Assembly: GCA_017516885.1 (NCBI GenBank)
Contig: JAFXAR010000001.1
Coordinates: 21,436 to 85,435 of the forward strand
Source of the DNA: Bacteroidaceae bacterium
GTDB taxonomy: Bacteria; Bacteroidota; Bacteroidia; Bacteroidales; Bacteroidaceae
Direction of reading: 5' to 3'
DNA: 64,000 nt
The notes below the pieces were generated by a model. The model was not told the DNA's origin, searched no databases, and saw only the letters and a program-made list of their open reading frames with translations. This document shows, piece after piece, positions 7,983-17,644 of the stretch. The position numbers and the translations under genes were made by a program. Position 1 is the stretch's first letter. Every line of letters begins with the position of its first letter.

Positions 7983-9680
7983 ATGGCAACAGTTGACGAC
8001 AAAAAGATTATTTTCTCAATGGTTGGTCTCAGCAAGACAATAAAGCAGACCAACAAGCAGATTCTCAAGAACATCTACCTCTCTTTCTTCTATGGTGCAA
8101 AGATTGGTATTGTAGGTATGAACGGCGCCGGCAAGTCTACTCTTATGAAGATTATTGCCGGTATTGAGACCGAGTACCAGGGCAATGTGGTGTGGTCGCC
8201 CGGATATTCTGTGGGCTATCTGCCTCAGGAACCGCATCTTCAGGAGGGCAAGACCGTCATGGAGTGCGTAAAGGAGGGTGTTCAGGCAACGGTTGACGCT
8301 CTTGCCGAGTATGAGGAGATAAACCAGAAATTCGGCCTTCCCGAATATTATGAGGACGAGAATAAAATGAATGACCTTTTTGCCCGTCAGGCCGAACTGC
8401 AGGATATTATAGATGCTACTGATGCATGGAATCTTGACAGCAAGCTGGAGCGTGCCATGGCGGCCCTCCGCTGTCCTGCGCCCGATGAACTGGTTGACCA
8501 CCTTTCAGGTGGCGAACGCCGCCGTGTGGCTCTCTGCCGCCTGCTTCTTCAGAAGCCCGACGTGCTTCTTCTTGACGAGCCTACCAACCACCTTGATGCT
8601 GAGAGCATTGATTGGCTTGAGCAGCACCTCAACCAGTATGAGGGTACTGTGATTGCCGTTACTCACGACCGCTACTTCCTTGATGATGTAGCAGGCTGGA
8701 TTCTCGAACTTGACCGTGGCGAGGGCATCCCCTGGCAGGGCAACTACTCTTCGTGGCTCGACCAGAAGACAAAGCGCATGGAGCAGGAGGAGAAGAGCGC
8801 AAGCAAGCGCCGCAAGACGCTGGAACGCGAGCTTGAGTGGGTGCGCATGTCACCCAAAGCGCGTCAGGCAAAGGGCAAGGCACGTCTTAACTCATACGAG
8901 CGCATGCTTAACGAGGACCAGAAGGAGCGCGAGGAGAAACTTGAGATTTTCATTCCCAACGGCCCGCGCCTCGGAAACAAGGTTATTATTGCCGATAACA
9001 TTGGAAAGTCATTTGGCAGCAAGCACCTTTTCAGCAACCTGAACTTTATGCTTCCGCCTAACGGCATTGTAGGCGTGATAGGCCCTAACGGCGCGGGAAA
9101 GACAACCCTCTTCCGCATGATTATGGGTCTTGAAACTGCCGATGAAGGCACATTTGAGGTGGGCGAGACAGTTAAAATTGCATACGTTGACCAGAACCAC
9201 AAGGACATTGTTGCCGACAAGACCGTATACGAAGTAATGAGCCAGGGCAACGAGCTTATGCGCCTTGGCGGCAAGGAGGTTAATGTGCGTGCGTACCTTT
9301 CACGCTTCAATTTCTCTGGCGGCGACCAGGAGAAGAAGTGCGGCGTGCTTTCAGGCGGAGAGCGCAACCGCCTTCATCTTGCAATGGCGCTCAAGGAGGG
9401 CGGCAATGTGCTTCTCCTTGACGAGCCTACCAATGATATTGACGTGAATACCTTGCGTGCGCTTGAGGAGGGTCTTGAGAATTTTGCAGGCTGTGCTGTG
9501 GTAATCAGCCACGACCGCTGGTTCCTCGACCGTATCTGTACTCATATTATTGCATTTGAAGGCGACGGAAATGTCTACAGCTTTGAGGGTTCTTACTCTG
9601 AATATGAGGAGAACAAGATGCGCCGTCTTGGAATTGAAGAACCCAAGAAGACACGTTACCGCAAGCTGATGGAGGATTGA
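7983..9680 (+). CDS. ettA: ABC-F ATPase EttA, energy-dependent translational throttle
   Basis: A 565-residue soluble protein with two ATP-binding cassettes and no membrane segment. Cassette 1 has Walker A GMNGAGKST (45-53), LSGGERRRVAL and LLLDEPTNHLDAES; cassette 2 has Walker A GPNGAGKTT, LSGGERNRLHLA and LLLDEPTNDIDVNT. Between them is the arginine/lysine-rich linker with ERELEWVRMSPKARQAKGKARL, diagnostic of EttA against other ABC-F proteins. EttA binds the ribosomal E site and gates entry into elongation according to the ATP/ADP ratio. It has its own promoter and starts 145 bases after the preceding stop. Confidence 0.93.
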   Translation: MATVDDKKIIFSMVGLSKTIKQTNKQILKNIYLSFFYGAKIGIVGMNGAGKSTLMKIIAGIETEYQGNVVWSPGYSVGYLPQEPHLQEGKTVMECVKEGVQATVDALAEYEEINQKFGLPEYYEDENKMNDLFARQAELQDIIDATDAWNLDSKLERAMAALRCPAPDELVDHLSGGERRRVALCRLLLQKPDVLLLDEPTNHLDAESIDWLEQHLNQYEGTVIAVTHDRYFLDDVAGWILELDRGEGIPWQGNYSSWLDQKTKRMEQEEKSASKRRKTLERELEWVRMSPKARQAKGKARLNSYERMLNEDQKEREEKLEIFIPNGPRLGNKVIIADNIGKSFGSKHLFSNLNFMLPPNGIVGVIGPNGAGKTTLFRMIMGLETADEGTFEVGETVKIAYVDQNHKDIVADKTVYEVMSQGNELMRLGGKEVNVRAYLSRFNFSGGDQEKKCGVLSGGERNRLHLAMALKEGGNVLLLDEPTNDIDVNTLRALEEGLENFAGCAVVISHDRWFLDRICTHIIAFEGDGNVYSFEGSYSEYEENKMRRLGIEEPKKTRYRKLMED

Positions 9681-9740
9681 TTAGGCTGATTGGGGAACAG
9701 TGTTTTCCGCTTTCTTCACTCGCTCTAAAACTATATACTC

Positions 9741-11042
9741 ATGAGCATAATTGATAGGGAGGTAATAGACTCCATAGTCAAGGAACTTGAGATAGAGGAT
9801 ATACGTTCGGCCTCTATCCGCCAGGTTGGCGCAGTTGTGCGTGCTGCTGAAGCACGCACAGGCGTTGAATTTGTCCATTTTGAAATGGGTGTTCCGGGAT
9901 TGCCGCCATCGGCGGTGGGCGTTAAGGCTGAGTGTGATGCGCTTCAGCGCGGCGTTGCATCGGTATATCCCATAATAGACGGCATACCCGAAGTCAAGGA
10001 ACAGGCTTCAAGGTTTGTGAAGGCATTCCTGAATACCGAAATACGCCCCGAAGGGTGTATTCCCACAGTGGGTTCAATGCAGGCTTCATTCGCTTCGCTC
10101 ATGCTCGCGTCGCAGCTTGACGAAAAGCGCGATACGGTGCTTTACATTGACCCTGGATTCCCGGTGCAGAAGATGCAGGCGCAGGTCATTGGGGTAAAGA
10201 TTGCCTCGTTTGATATTGCGGAGTACCGTGGAAAACTGCTTGAGGAAAAACTGGAGAACTGCTTCAGGCGGGGCGATATTTGCGCAGTGCTCTATTCAAG
10301 TCCCAACAATCCTACATGGATGTGCCTTAACGAAGAGGAACTTGAGATAATAGGGCGTTTGGCAACAAAATATGATGTTGTCGTCATTGAGGATATGGCC
10401 TATATGGCAATGGATTTCCGCAAGGATTTCGGTATCCCTTTCCGGCCGCCTTTCCAGCCGAGCGTGTCGCATTACACCGATAATTATGTAATTCTTATAA
10501 GCGCTTCAAAGATATTCAGCTATGCCGGCCAGCGCATAGCAATGGCATGTATAGGCGATGCGCTTTATGAACGGCATTACAATAGCCTGAGGGAGCGCTA
10601 CGGAATTGCCCGCTTTGGCGCAGCGTTTGCCTATGTGTTCCTGTATTCCTTCTCATCGGGCGTGTCCCACTCGGCGCAGTGCGCAATGGCGGCAATGCTA
10701 AAGGCCGCATGCGACGGCGAGTACCGTTTCGTGGAGGATATTAAGGAGTATGCCAGCCGCACTGCGCGCATCAAGGAGATTCTGCTGCGCAACGGTTTCC
10801 ATATAGTTTACGACAAGGACGATGAAGAGCCTGTCAGCGACGGTTTCTTCTTTACTGTCGGTTATAAGGATATGGACGGCGGGGAACTGCTCAAGGAATT
10901 GCTCTATTACGGAATAAGCGGCATTGACCTTTCTACTACCGGCGCTGTGCGCAAGGGGGTGAGGGCATGCTCGTCAAATATAAAGCCGCATCATTATGCA
11001 ATGCTTGAAGAGAGATTGCATAAGTTTAATGAAAATCATTAA
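9741..11042 (+). CDS. PLP-dependent class I/II aminotransferase
   Basis: A 433-residue fold-type I PLP enzyme. Visible are the aromatic/Asn substrate region (SSPNNPTWMCL), the cofactor Asp-x-Ala-Tyr (EDMAYMAMDF), the Schiff-base Lys in SASKIFSYAGQRIAM and the C-terminal Arg region. A 34-residue N-terminal extension (DREVIDSIVKELEIEDIRSASI) precedes the EFVHFEMGVPGLPPS motif. The subfamily resembles alanine/aspartate-type aminotransferases of Bacteroidales, but the amino-acid substrate cannot be read from sequence. It is 60 bases downstream of ettA without an evident terminator between. Confidence 0.82.
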   Translation: MSIIDREVIDSIVKELEIEDIRSASIRQVGAVVRAAEARTGVEFVHFEMGVPGLPPSAVGVKAECDALQRGVASVYPIIDGIPEVKEQASRFVKAFLNTEIRPEGCIPTVGSMQASFASLMLASQLDEKRDTVLYIDPGFPVQKMQAQVIGVKIASFDIAEYRGKLLEEKLENCFRRGDICAVLYSSPNNPTWMCLNEEELEIIGRLATKYDVVVIEDMAYMAMDFRKDFGIPFRPPFQPSVSHYTDNYVILISASKIFSYAGQRIAMACIGDALYERHYNSLRERYGIARFGAAFAYVFLYSFSSGVSHSAQCAMAAMLKAACDGEYRFVEDIKEYASRTARIKEILLRNGFHIVYDKDDEEPVSDGFFFTVGYKDMDGGELLKELLYYGISGIDLSTTGAVRKGVRACSSNIKPHHYAMLEERLHKFNENH

Positions 11043-11157
11043 GAAGCTGTTTGATTTTATATCGCCCAATTTTTTATAGAGCAAAAATGGCGAAATAGAC
11101 AAAACTCGCTTCTACAAGAAAATACTTTTTAGAAATTTAAACAACTTCTGAATTTAT
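11041..11157. repeat. Dispersed intergenic repeat, two inverted copies
   Basis: The left part (11041-11066, AAGAAGCTGTTTGATTTTAT onward) overlaps the aminotransferase stop codon. The right part carries AAGAAAATA (11116-11124), a 9-base gap, then AATTTAAACAACTTCT (11134-11149). The left copy is close to the reverse complement of the right one, so the outer ends form an inverted repeat. A second inner inverted repeat (TCGCC near 11062, GGCGA near 11089) makes the whole 117 bases MITE-like. Related copies occur at 31083, 38985, 59197 and probably 63727. Confidence 0.55.
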
Positions 11158-11161
11158 AGTT

Positions 11162-12925
11162 ATGAGACGATTGCTATTTGTATTGCTTTGTCTGTTTGCG
11201 TTTACAGGCATGGCGCAGGAGGGTTCTGTTGCTTACCCTTCTGAGAAAGAGTGTGTGCCAATGGCGCAGGAGATTTCACTTATCCCTCAGCCGGCAAAAA
11301 TTTGCGTGAATGAGGGCAAGTTCCTTTTCAGAGGAAAGGTTGCTATATGCTATCCCGAAATAAAGGACAGGGAGATTAAGGCTGTAGCGGATAACTTTGT
11401 TGATGAATTCAAGAAGGCAACCGGTATAAAGCTCAAGAAAACGACACCTAAAAAGAAGAAGGTTCTTGGTAAGGCTGTAACCGTGTATGACAAGAAAGCC
11501 GATGCGCATATTGTAATGCATGTCGACAATTCTATGGGCGGCGAGGCTTACAAACTCTCTGTTGCGCCGAAAAGAATTGACATTGCCGCGGCAAAGCCCG
11601 CCGGATTCTTCTATGCTTTCCAGACATTAAAGCAGCTTATGCCACGCAATGTTATGGCTGGCGTATATACAGACAGTTTTACAATGGAATTGGGGTTGCA
11701 TGATTGCCTTCCAACTGAATATCCAGTTCCTTGTGTTGAAATTGAGGATGAGCCGCGTTTCGGCTGGCGCGGATTCATGCTTGACGAAGGCCGTCATTTC
11801 TACGGCAAGGAGGAAATCAAGAAAATTCTTGATGTGATGGCAGCCTACAAGATGAACCGTTTCCATTGGCATCTGACAGAAGACCAGGGCTGGCGCATAG
11901 AAATAAAAAAATATCCTAAACTTACCGAAGTTGGCGCTTGGCGTAACAGCAAAGTTCTTGGCTGGGGCGAGGTTAAGCCCGATGGACAGCTCTATGGCGG
12001 CTATTACACCCGCAAGGACGTGAAGGAGATTGTGGATTATGCAAAGCAGCGTTTCATTGAGATTGTGCCCGAAGTGGATATTCCCGGACACTCTCAGGCT
12101 GCAGTGGCGTCATATCCCGAATTCCTTGCCTGTGACCCTGAAAAGGAACACGAAGTATGGCTGTGGCAGGGGGTGTCGCCCGATGTTATAAATGTTGCCA
12201 ATCCAAAGGCGGTGCAGTTTGCAAAGGATGTAATTGATGAACTTACTGAGATGTTCCCCTTTGGCTATATTCATTTGGGCGGTGACGAGTGCCCTACACA
12301 AAAATGGGAGCGTAACAGCGACTGCCAGGCTCTGCTCAAGGAGATTGGTTCTGAAAACTACCGCGATTTGCAGATTCACTTCTACAAACAGCTGAAGGAG
12401 CATATTGCACAGAAACCGGCAGAAAAACAGCGCAAGCTTATTTTCTGGAACGAGGTGCTTCACGGAAACACTGCGCCATTGGGAGATGACATTACAATTA
12501 TGGCATGGATAGGCGCTGACAATGCGGCTGTCGATGCCGCGAAGCGTGGCATGAACACAATCCTTTCGCCGCAGATTCCTTACTACATCAACCGCCGTCA
12601 GTCAAAGCTTGAGACAGAACCGCGCTCTCAAGGCTATGGCGATGAAACAGTAGAGCGTGTTTACAGCTACAAGCCGATGAACAATGTGGATGCTTCATTG
12701 CAGCCTAAATATATGGGAGTGCAGGCTAACTTCTGGACTGAGTGGGTTGAAGAGCCCGAGGTGGTTGAGTATCTTATGCTGCCGCGTCTTGCTGCTGTTG
12801 CCGAGGCGGGGTGGAGCAAGCCTGAACGGCGCGACTACAAGGATTTCCTCAAGCGTCTGCAAGGCGAGGCTGTATATTACAGGCTGAAGGGGGTAAGCTA
12901 CGGCAAGCATGTATTTGAAAAATAA
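11162..12925 (+). CDS. Beta-N-acetylhexosaminidase, GH20, secreted
   Basis: A 587-residue glycoside hydrolase that removes terminal GlcNAc/GalNAc by substrate-assisted catalysis. A signal peptide (MRRLLFVLLCLFAFTGMAQ) exports it. It has the GH20b N-terminal domain (about residues 30-175) and then the TIM barrel starting at PRFGWRGFMLDEGRHF; RFHWHLTEDQGWRIEI and the catalytic pair Asp375-Glu376 in HLGGDECPTQKW are intact. The barrel ends with WTEWV and EYLMLPRLAAVAEAGW. It probably works in mucin or host-glycan foraging or in peptidoglycan recycling. The start is only 5 bases after the dispersed repeat, so the promoter may lie in that repeat. Confidence 0.95.
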   Translation: MRRLLFVLLCLFAFTGMAQEGSVAYPSEKECVPMAQEISLIPQPAKICVNEGKFLFRGKVAICYPEIKDREIKAVADNFVDEFKKATGIKLKKTTPKKKKVLGKAVTVYDKKADAHIVMHVDNSMGGEAYKLSVAPKRIDIAAAKPAGFFYAFQTLKQLMPRNVMAGVYTDSFTMELGLHDCLPTEYPVPCVEIEDEPRFGWRGFMLDEGRHFYGKEEIKKILDVMAAYKMNRFHWHLTEDQGWRIEIKKYPKLTEVGAWRNSKVLGWGEVKPDGQLYGGYYTRKDVKEIVDYAKQRFIEIVPEVDIPGHSQAAVASYPEFLACDPEKEHEVWLWQGVSPDVINVANPKAVQFAKDVIDELTEMFPFGYIHLGGDECPTQKWERNSDCQALLKEIGSENYRDLQIHFYKQLKEHIAQKPAEKQRKLIFWNEVLHGNTAPLGDDITIMAWIGADNAAVDAAKRGMNTILSPQIPYYINRRQSKLETEPRSQGYGDETVERVYSYKPMNNVDASLQPKYMGVQANFWTEWVEEPEVVEYLMLPRLAAVAEAGWSKPERRDYKDFLKRLQGEAVYYRLKGVSYGKHVFEK

Positions 12926-13029
12926 AACCGCAGCTGTAAATCCTGATTATTTGATTTATATTGCAAACTAAGAAACTGTGATATGCTTAGAGGCTGACTA
13001 AAACAGCTCTTTTTATCCAGCCTCCCTAC

Positions 13030-13076
13030 AAACGTGGGTGACACAAAAGCTTTTGTGTCACCCACGTTTTTTTGTT
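13030..13076 (+). terminator. Perfect-palindrome terminator after the GH20 gene
   Basis: 13030-13049 and 13050-13069 are exact 20-base complements with no spacer, followed by further T residues (T run 13067-13073). The real loop must open the four central bases. Confidence 0.85.
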
Positions 13077-13119
13077 TCCATTTCGCCCGCATGTTATTAT
13101 ATATATAAAATTTTTATTG

Positions 13120-13127
13120 TATCTTTG
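13120..13127 (+). promoter_or_regulatory. -7 box of lepA promoter
   Basis: TATCTTTG at 13120-13127, exact TAnnTTTG, 62 bases before the lepA ATG and just after the terminator. The -33 region is AT-rich without a clear TTTG. Confidence 0.55.
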
Positions 13128-13188
13128 TAAATTAAAACCAAAAACGGCCAATTGAGTGCCGGTTAAGAAGTAAAAAACAAAACTATAT

Positions 13189-14970
13189 ATGGAAAAAATC
13201 AGAAATTTTTGCATTATTGCCCACATTGACCATGGAAAATCGACATTGGCCGACCGTCTGCTGGAGACAACAAAGACAATAAATGTCACCGAAGGCCAGA
13301 TGCTGGATAACATGGACCTTGAGAAAGAGCGCGGAATCACAATAAAGAGCCATGCAATTCAGATGGAGTACATGTACAAGGGCGAGAAATATATCCTTAA
13401 CCTTATTGACACTCCGGGACACGTTGACTTTTCGTACGAGGTGTCGCGCTCTATTGCAGCGTGCGAGGGCGCTTTGCTTGTTGTTGATGCCACCCAGGGC
13501 GTTCAGGCGCAGACAATTTCAAATCTCTACATGGCGGTTGACCAGGGGCTTGAGATTATTCCTGTAATCAATAAGTGCGACATGATTAACGCTATGCCCG
13601 AAGAGGTTAAGGACGAAATCATTGACCTGCTGGGCTGTGACCGCGAGGATATAATTGAAGCCTCGGGAAAAACCGGCATGGGCGTTGAGGAAATTTTGCA
13701 GGCCGTGGTAGAGCGTATCCCTGCACCTCAAGGCGATGAGGAAGCACCGCTTCAGGCACTTATCTTTGACTCTGTGTTCAACTCTTTCCGTGGCATTATC
13801 GCATATTTCAAGATTACCAATGGCGTGCTTCGCAAGGGCGACAAGGTTAAGTTCTTCAATACCGGAAAAGAGTATGATGCTGATGAAATAGGCGTGCTGA
13901 AGATGGAACTTTCACCGCGTCAGGAACTGCGCACCGGTGATGTCGGCTATATAATCTCAGGCATCAAGACATCGCGCGAGGTTAAGGTGGGCGATACCAT
14001 CACCCACATTGCCCGCCCCTGTTCTGCAGCTATTGCCGGATTTGAGGAGGTAAAGCCTATGGTCTTTGCCGGCGTTTACCCAATTGAGGCCGAGGATTAC
14101 GAGGATTTGCGCGCTTCGCTTGAAAAGCTTCAGCTCAATGACGCATCGCTTACATTTACTCCCGAATCGTCAGCAGCCCTGGGATTCGGTTTCCGTTGCG
14201 GTTTCCTCGGCCTGCTGCACATGGAGATTGTTCAGGAGCGCCTTGACCGCGAGTTCGATATGAGTGTCATCACTACGGTGCCTAACGTCTCCTACATGGT
14301 CTATGACAAGCAGGGCGAGGCTAAGGAGGTGCACAACCCAGGCGGCATGCCCGACCAGACACTCATTGACCACATTGAAGAACCTTACATCAATGCAAGC
14401 ATAATTACGCGCGCCGATTACATTGGGCCTATCATGACACTCTGCCTTTCAAAGCGCGGCGAGCTGCTTAAGCAGGAATTTATAACCGGAAACCGCGTTG
14501 ATATACGTTTCCTGCTGCCGCTTGGAGAGATTGTGATTGACTTCTATGACAAACTGAAGAGCATTTCAAAAGGATATGCTTCGTTCGACTATCATCCCGC
14601 AGGCTTCAGAACTTCAAAACTCATAAAGCTTGATATTTTGCTTAACGGAGAGCCTGTTGACGCGCTTTCAACACTTACCCATGTTGACAATGCATACGGT
14701 CTTGGCCGTCAAATGTGCGAGAAGCTGCGCGACCTTATCCCAAGACAGCAGTTCGATATTGCGCTTCAGGCTGCCATAGGCACAAAAATCATAGCACGCG
14801 AGACAATCAAGCAGGTGCGCAAGGATGTGACAGCGAAGTGTTACGGAGGCGACGTGTCGCGCAAGCGCAAGTTGCTTGAGAAGCAGAAGAAAGGAAAGAA
14901 GCGCATGAAGCAGATAGGTAACGTGGAAGTGCCACAGAAGGCATTCCTTGCTGTACTTAAACTTGATTAA
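13189..14970 (+). CDS. lepA: Elongation factor 4 (LepA), ribosome back-translocase GTPase
   Basis: A 593-residue translation GTPase, full length for the family. G-motifs are visible: [14 protein letters not shown] (G1), RGITIKS (G2), DTPGHVDF (G3), NKCDM (G4). The LepA-specific C-terminal domain is seen in [43 protein letters not shown]4 acts on stalled or mis-translocated ribosomes, especially under ionic stress or low temperature. It heads a plus-strand group with ftsY and rimO, 67 bases before ftsY. Confidence 0.98.
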   Translation: MEKIRNFCIIAHIDHGKSTLADRLLETTKTINVTEGQMLDNMDLEKERGITIKSHAIQMEYMYKGEKYILNLIDTPGHVDFSYEVSRSIAACEGALLVVDATQGVQAQTISNLYMAVDQGLEIIPVINKCDMINAMPEEVKDEIIDLLGCDREDIIEASGKTGMGVEEILQAVVERIPAPQGDEEAPLQALIFDSVFNSFRGIIAYFKITNGVLRKGDKVKFFNTGKEYDADEIGVLKMELSPRQELRTGDVGYIISGIKTSREVKVGDTITHIARPCSAAIAGFEEVKPMVFAGVYPIEAEDYEDLRASLEKLQLNDASLTFTPESSAALGFGFRCGFLGLLHMEIVQERLDREFDMSVITTVPNVSYMVYDKQGEAKEVHNPGGMPDQTLIDHIEEPYINASIITRADYIGPIMTLCLSKRGELLKQEFITGNRVDIRFLLPLGEIVIDFYDKLKSISKGYASFDYHPAGFRTSKLIKLDILLNGEPVDALSTLTHVDNAYGLGRQMCEKLRDLIPRQQFDIALQAAIGTKIIARETIKQVRKDVTAKCYGGDVSRKRKLLEKQKKGKKRMKQIGNVEVPQKAFLAVLKLD

Positions 14971-15037
14971 AAAGTGACCGAAGAGTGCATGACTATAATG
15001 CACGCGGTTTATTTAGGAACATTTTATAAGAAAGAAT

Positions 15038-15994
15038 ATGGGAATATTCAGTTTTTTTAGCCGAGAGAAGAAAGAGGTCCTTGACCAGGGACTTTCAAAG
15101 ACAAAGCAGAGCGTGTTCAGCAAGATTGCGCGTGCCATAGCGGGAAAGAGTGAAATTGACGATGAGGTACTTGATAATCTTGAGGAGGTGCTTGTTACAT
15201 CGGATGTGGGTGTAGAGACTACACTGAAAATCATTGACCGCGTACAGAAACGTGCTGCACGCGACAAGTTTATGAATACAAACGAGTTGAACAAACTGCT
15301 CAAGGACGAGATAGCACAATTGCTAATGGAGAACAACAGCAACGATGGCAACGACCCGTTCAGCATTCCAACCGTTCCCGGGCAGCCTTATGTGATAATG
15401 GTTGTTGGTGTAAATGGAGTGGGGAAAACCACAACAATAGGCAAATTGGCCTATCAGTACAAGAAGGCAGGAAAGAAAGTCTATCTTGGAGCGGCTGACA
15501 CCTTCCGCGCTGCAGCAGTGGAGCAGCTTGTAGAGTGGGGACACCGTGCCGATGTTCCTGTGATAAAGCAGGGCATGGGGTCCGACCCTGCATCAGTGGC
15601 CTTTGACACTCTCTCATCGGCTGTTGCAAATAATGCCGATGTTGTGATTATTGACACAGCGGGCCGTCTGCACAACAAGGTGGGCCTCATGAACGAACTT
15701 ACCAAAATCAAGAACGTAATGCAGAAGGTTGTGCCAACAGCCCCCAATGATGTGATGCTCGTGCTTGACGGCTCTACCGGACAGAATGCATTTGAGCAGG
15801 CCAAGCAGTTTACAAAAGCTACCGAGGTGTCGTCTTTGGCAATTACCAAGCTTGACGGTACGGCAAAGGGCGGTGTGGTGATAGGCATCAGCGACCAGTT
15901 CAAGATTCCGGTAAGATACATCGGCCTTGGCGAGGGCATTGACCATCTTCAGGTATTCAACCGAGAGGAGTTTGTTGATTCACTATTCGGATAA
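15038..15994 (+). CDS. ftsY: Signal recognition particle receptor FtsY
   Basis: A 318-residue SRP GTPase that docks ribosome-SRP complexes at the inner membrane. It has a short N-terminal amphipathic segment (MGIFSFFSREKKEVLDQGL) in place of the long acidic A domain of E. coli, usual in Bacteroidota. The four-helix N domain is followed by Walker A GVNGVGKTTTIGKLA, DTFRAAAVEQL, DTAGRLHNK, TKLDGTAKGG and the closing GLGEGIDHLQVF. It lies 3 bases upstream of rimO, so the two are almost certainly cotranscribed. Confidence 0.98.
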   Translation: MGIFSFFSREKKEVLDQGLSKTKQSVFSKIARAIAGKSEIDDEVLDNLEEVLVTSDVGVETTLKIIDRVQKRAARDKFMNTNELNKLLKDEIAQLLMENNSNDGNDPFSIPTVPGQPYVIMVVGVNGVGKTTTIGKLAYQYKKAGKKVYLGAADTFRAAAVEQLVEWGHRADVPVIKQGMGSDPASVAFDTLSSAVANNADVVIIDTAGRLHNKVGLMNELTKIKNVMQKVVPTAPNDVMLVLDGSTGQNAFEQAKQFTKATEVSSLAITKLDGTAKGGVVIGISDQFKIPVRYIGLGEGIDHLQVFNREEFVDSLFG

Positions 15995-15997
15995 GCG

Positions 15998-17299
15998 ATG
16001 AAAAAAAAGCGCATTGACATAATAACGATGGGCTGCTCAAAGAATCTTGTCGATTCGGAGCATTTAATGAGGCAGCTCGAGGAGTGCGGATATGAGGTCT
16101 TTCACGACAGCGACAATCCCTGCGGAGAGATTGCCGTGATAAATACATGCGGCTTCATAGGCGATGCAAAGCAGGAATCCATAAATATGATTCTTGAGTT
16201 CTGCGAACGCAAGGAGCAGGGCAATCTTGAGAAACTGTATGTGATGGGTTGCCTGTCGGAAAGGTATCTTAATGAACTCCGGGAGGAAATATCCCAGGTA
16301 GACAAGTTCTACGGCAAGTTCAATTGGACAGCCCTTTTGGATGACCTCAAACAGCAGTATAACGAGGGGATTGCAAACGAGCGCGTGCTGACTACCCCAG
16401 GACACTATGCCTACCTGAAAATCTCCGAAGGATGCAACCGCCGTTGTGCCTATTGCGCTATCCCCATAATTACAGGCAGTCACAAGTCGCGCCCTATTGA
16501 AGAGATTCTTGACGAGGTGCGCTATCTTGTTTCAAAAGGCGTAAGGGAATTTCAGGTAATAGCACAGGAACTTACATACTATGGAGTTGACATATACAAG
16601 AAGCAGAGCATTGCCGAACTTGTAGAGAGAATGTCGGAAATAGAGGGTGTTGAGTGGATTCGGCTGCACTATGCCTATCCGTCAAATTTCCCTTACGACT
16701 TGCTGAGGGTAATGCGTGAAAGGAAAAATGTTTGCAAGTATCTTGATATTGCGCTTCAGCATGTAAGCACGAAAATTCTGAAGAAGATGCTGCGTAACGT
16801 CACCAAGGAGGATACCTATGCCCTTGTGGAGAGAATGCGCAGCGAAGTTCCGGGAATATGCCTCAGAACTACAATGATGGTGGGATTTCCGGGAGAGACC
16901 GAGAAGGAGTTTGAGGAGCTTATGGAGTTTGTCAAATGGGCAAAGTTTGACCGCCTGGGTGCTTTCGCCTATTGCGAGGAAGATGGCACATACGCTGCAA
17001 TGAACTATCGCGACAGTGTTTCGCAGAAAAAGAAACAGGAGCGCCTTGACCGCTTGATGGAAGTCCAGCAGCGAATATCGGCAAGGCTCAATGATGAAAA
17101 GGTGGGCAAGGTGTTCAGAACTGTCATTGACAGGGTTGAGGGCGATTACTATATTGGCCGCACTGAATTTGATTCTCCCGATGTTGATACAGAGGTTCTT
17201 ATACATACAGCAGAGGGAGAACTTGAAATAGGCGCTTTCTATAATGTCCGCATTACAGATGCAGTTGAATTTGACCTTATGGGCCAGGTTGTACAATAA
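15998..17299 (+). CDS. rimO: Ribosomal protein S12 methylthiotransferase RimO
   Basis: A 433-residue radical-SAM enzyme that adds a methylthio group to an Asp of ribosomal protein S12. The N-terminal UPF0004 domain binds a cluster through Cys in MGCSKNLVDSE, NTCGFIGDAKQE and MGCLSERY. The radical-SAM motif is CNRRCAYCAIP (CxxxCxxC), and a C-terminal TRAM domain ends at EFDLMGQVV. The order ftsY-rimO-HU-(HU-LysM) is tight. S12 modification and LepA both concern ribosome accuracy, so the group has a translation theme. Confidence 0.97.
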   Translation: MKKKRIDIITMGCSKNLVDSEHLMRQLEECGYEVFHDSDNPCGEIAVINTCGFIGDAKQESINMILEFCERKEQGNLEKLYVMGCLSERYLNELREEISQVDKFYGKFNWTALLDDLKQQYNEGIANERVLTTPGHYAYLKISEGCNRRCAYCAIPIITGSHKSRPIEEILDEVRYLVSKGVREFQVIAQELTYYGVDIYKKQSIAELVERMSEIEGVEWIRLHYAYPSNFPYDLLRVMRERKNVCKYLDIALQHVSTKILKKMLRNVTKEDTYALVERMRSEVPGICLRTTMMVGFPGETEKEFEELMEFVKWAKFDRLGAFAYCEEDGTYAAMNYRDSVSQKKKQERLDRLMEVQQRISARLNDEKVGKVFRTVIDRVEGDYYIGRTEFDSPDVDTEVLIHTAEGELEIGAFYNVRITDAVEFDLMGQVVQ

Positions 17300-17357
17300 T
17301 ATACATTGAAATATGCTGTTCCCTGATAAATTTCAGGCAGCAATAATTGAATATAAT

Positions 17358-17630
17358 ATGAATAATAAGGAATTTATCACAAAACTTGCCAAGCGCAGCG
17401 GAATGTCAATGGCCGATACCACAGCAAATGTGGAGGCTTTTGTGGGCATTGTAACCGAGCGCCTTAAGGATGGCGACCAGCTTAATGTGTCGGGTTTTGG
17501 CGTGCTTGAGACCAAAATGCGCAAAGAGCGCCTTTCGGTAAATCCAAAGACCGGCCAGCGCTTTCTTGTGCCCCCGAAGATTCAGCCTTCATTCCGTCCG
17601 AGCGGCAAACTTAAAGATAAGTTCAAATAA
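17358..17630 (+). CDS. HU-family DNA-binding protein
   Basis: A 90-residue HU/IHF-type histone-like protein (start MNNKEFITKLAKRSGMS at 17358; a longer frame from 17313 adds 15 residues unlike HU). The beta-arm region is visible as VNPKTGQRFLVPPKIQPSFRPS and the dimer helix pair at the N-terminus. It should bind and bend DNA nonspecifically. It lies 58 bases after rimO and 14 bases before the HU-LysM fusion gene, so the two HU-domain proteins are probably made together and might form heterodimers. Confidence 0.88.
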   Translation: MNNKEFITKLAKRSGMSMADTTANVEAFVGIVTERLKDGDQLNVSGFGVLETKMRKERLSVNPKTGQRFLVPPKIQPSFRPSGKLKDKFK

Positions 17631-17644
17631 AACGGAGAAACCTT

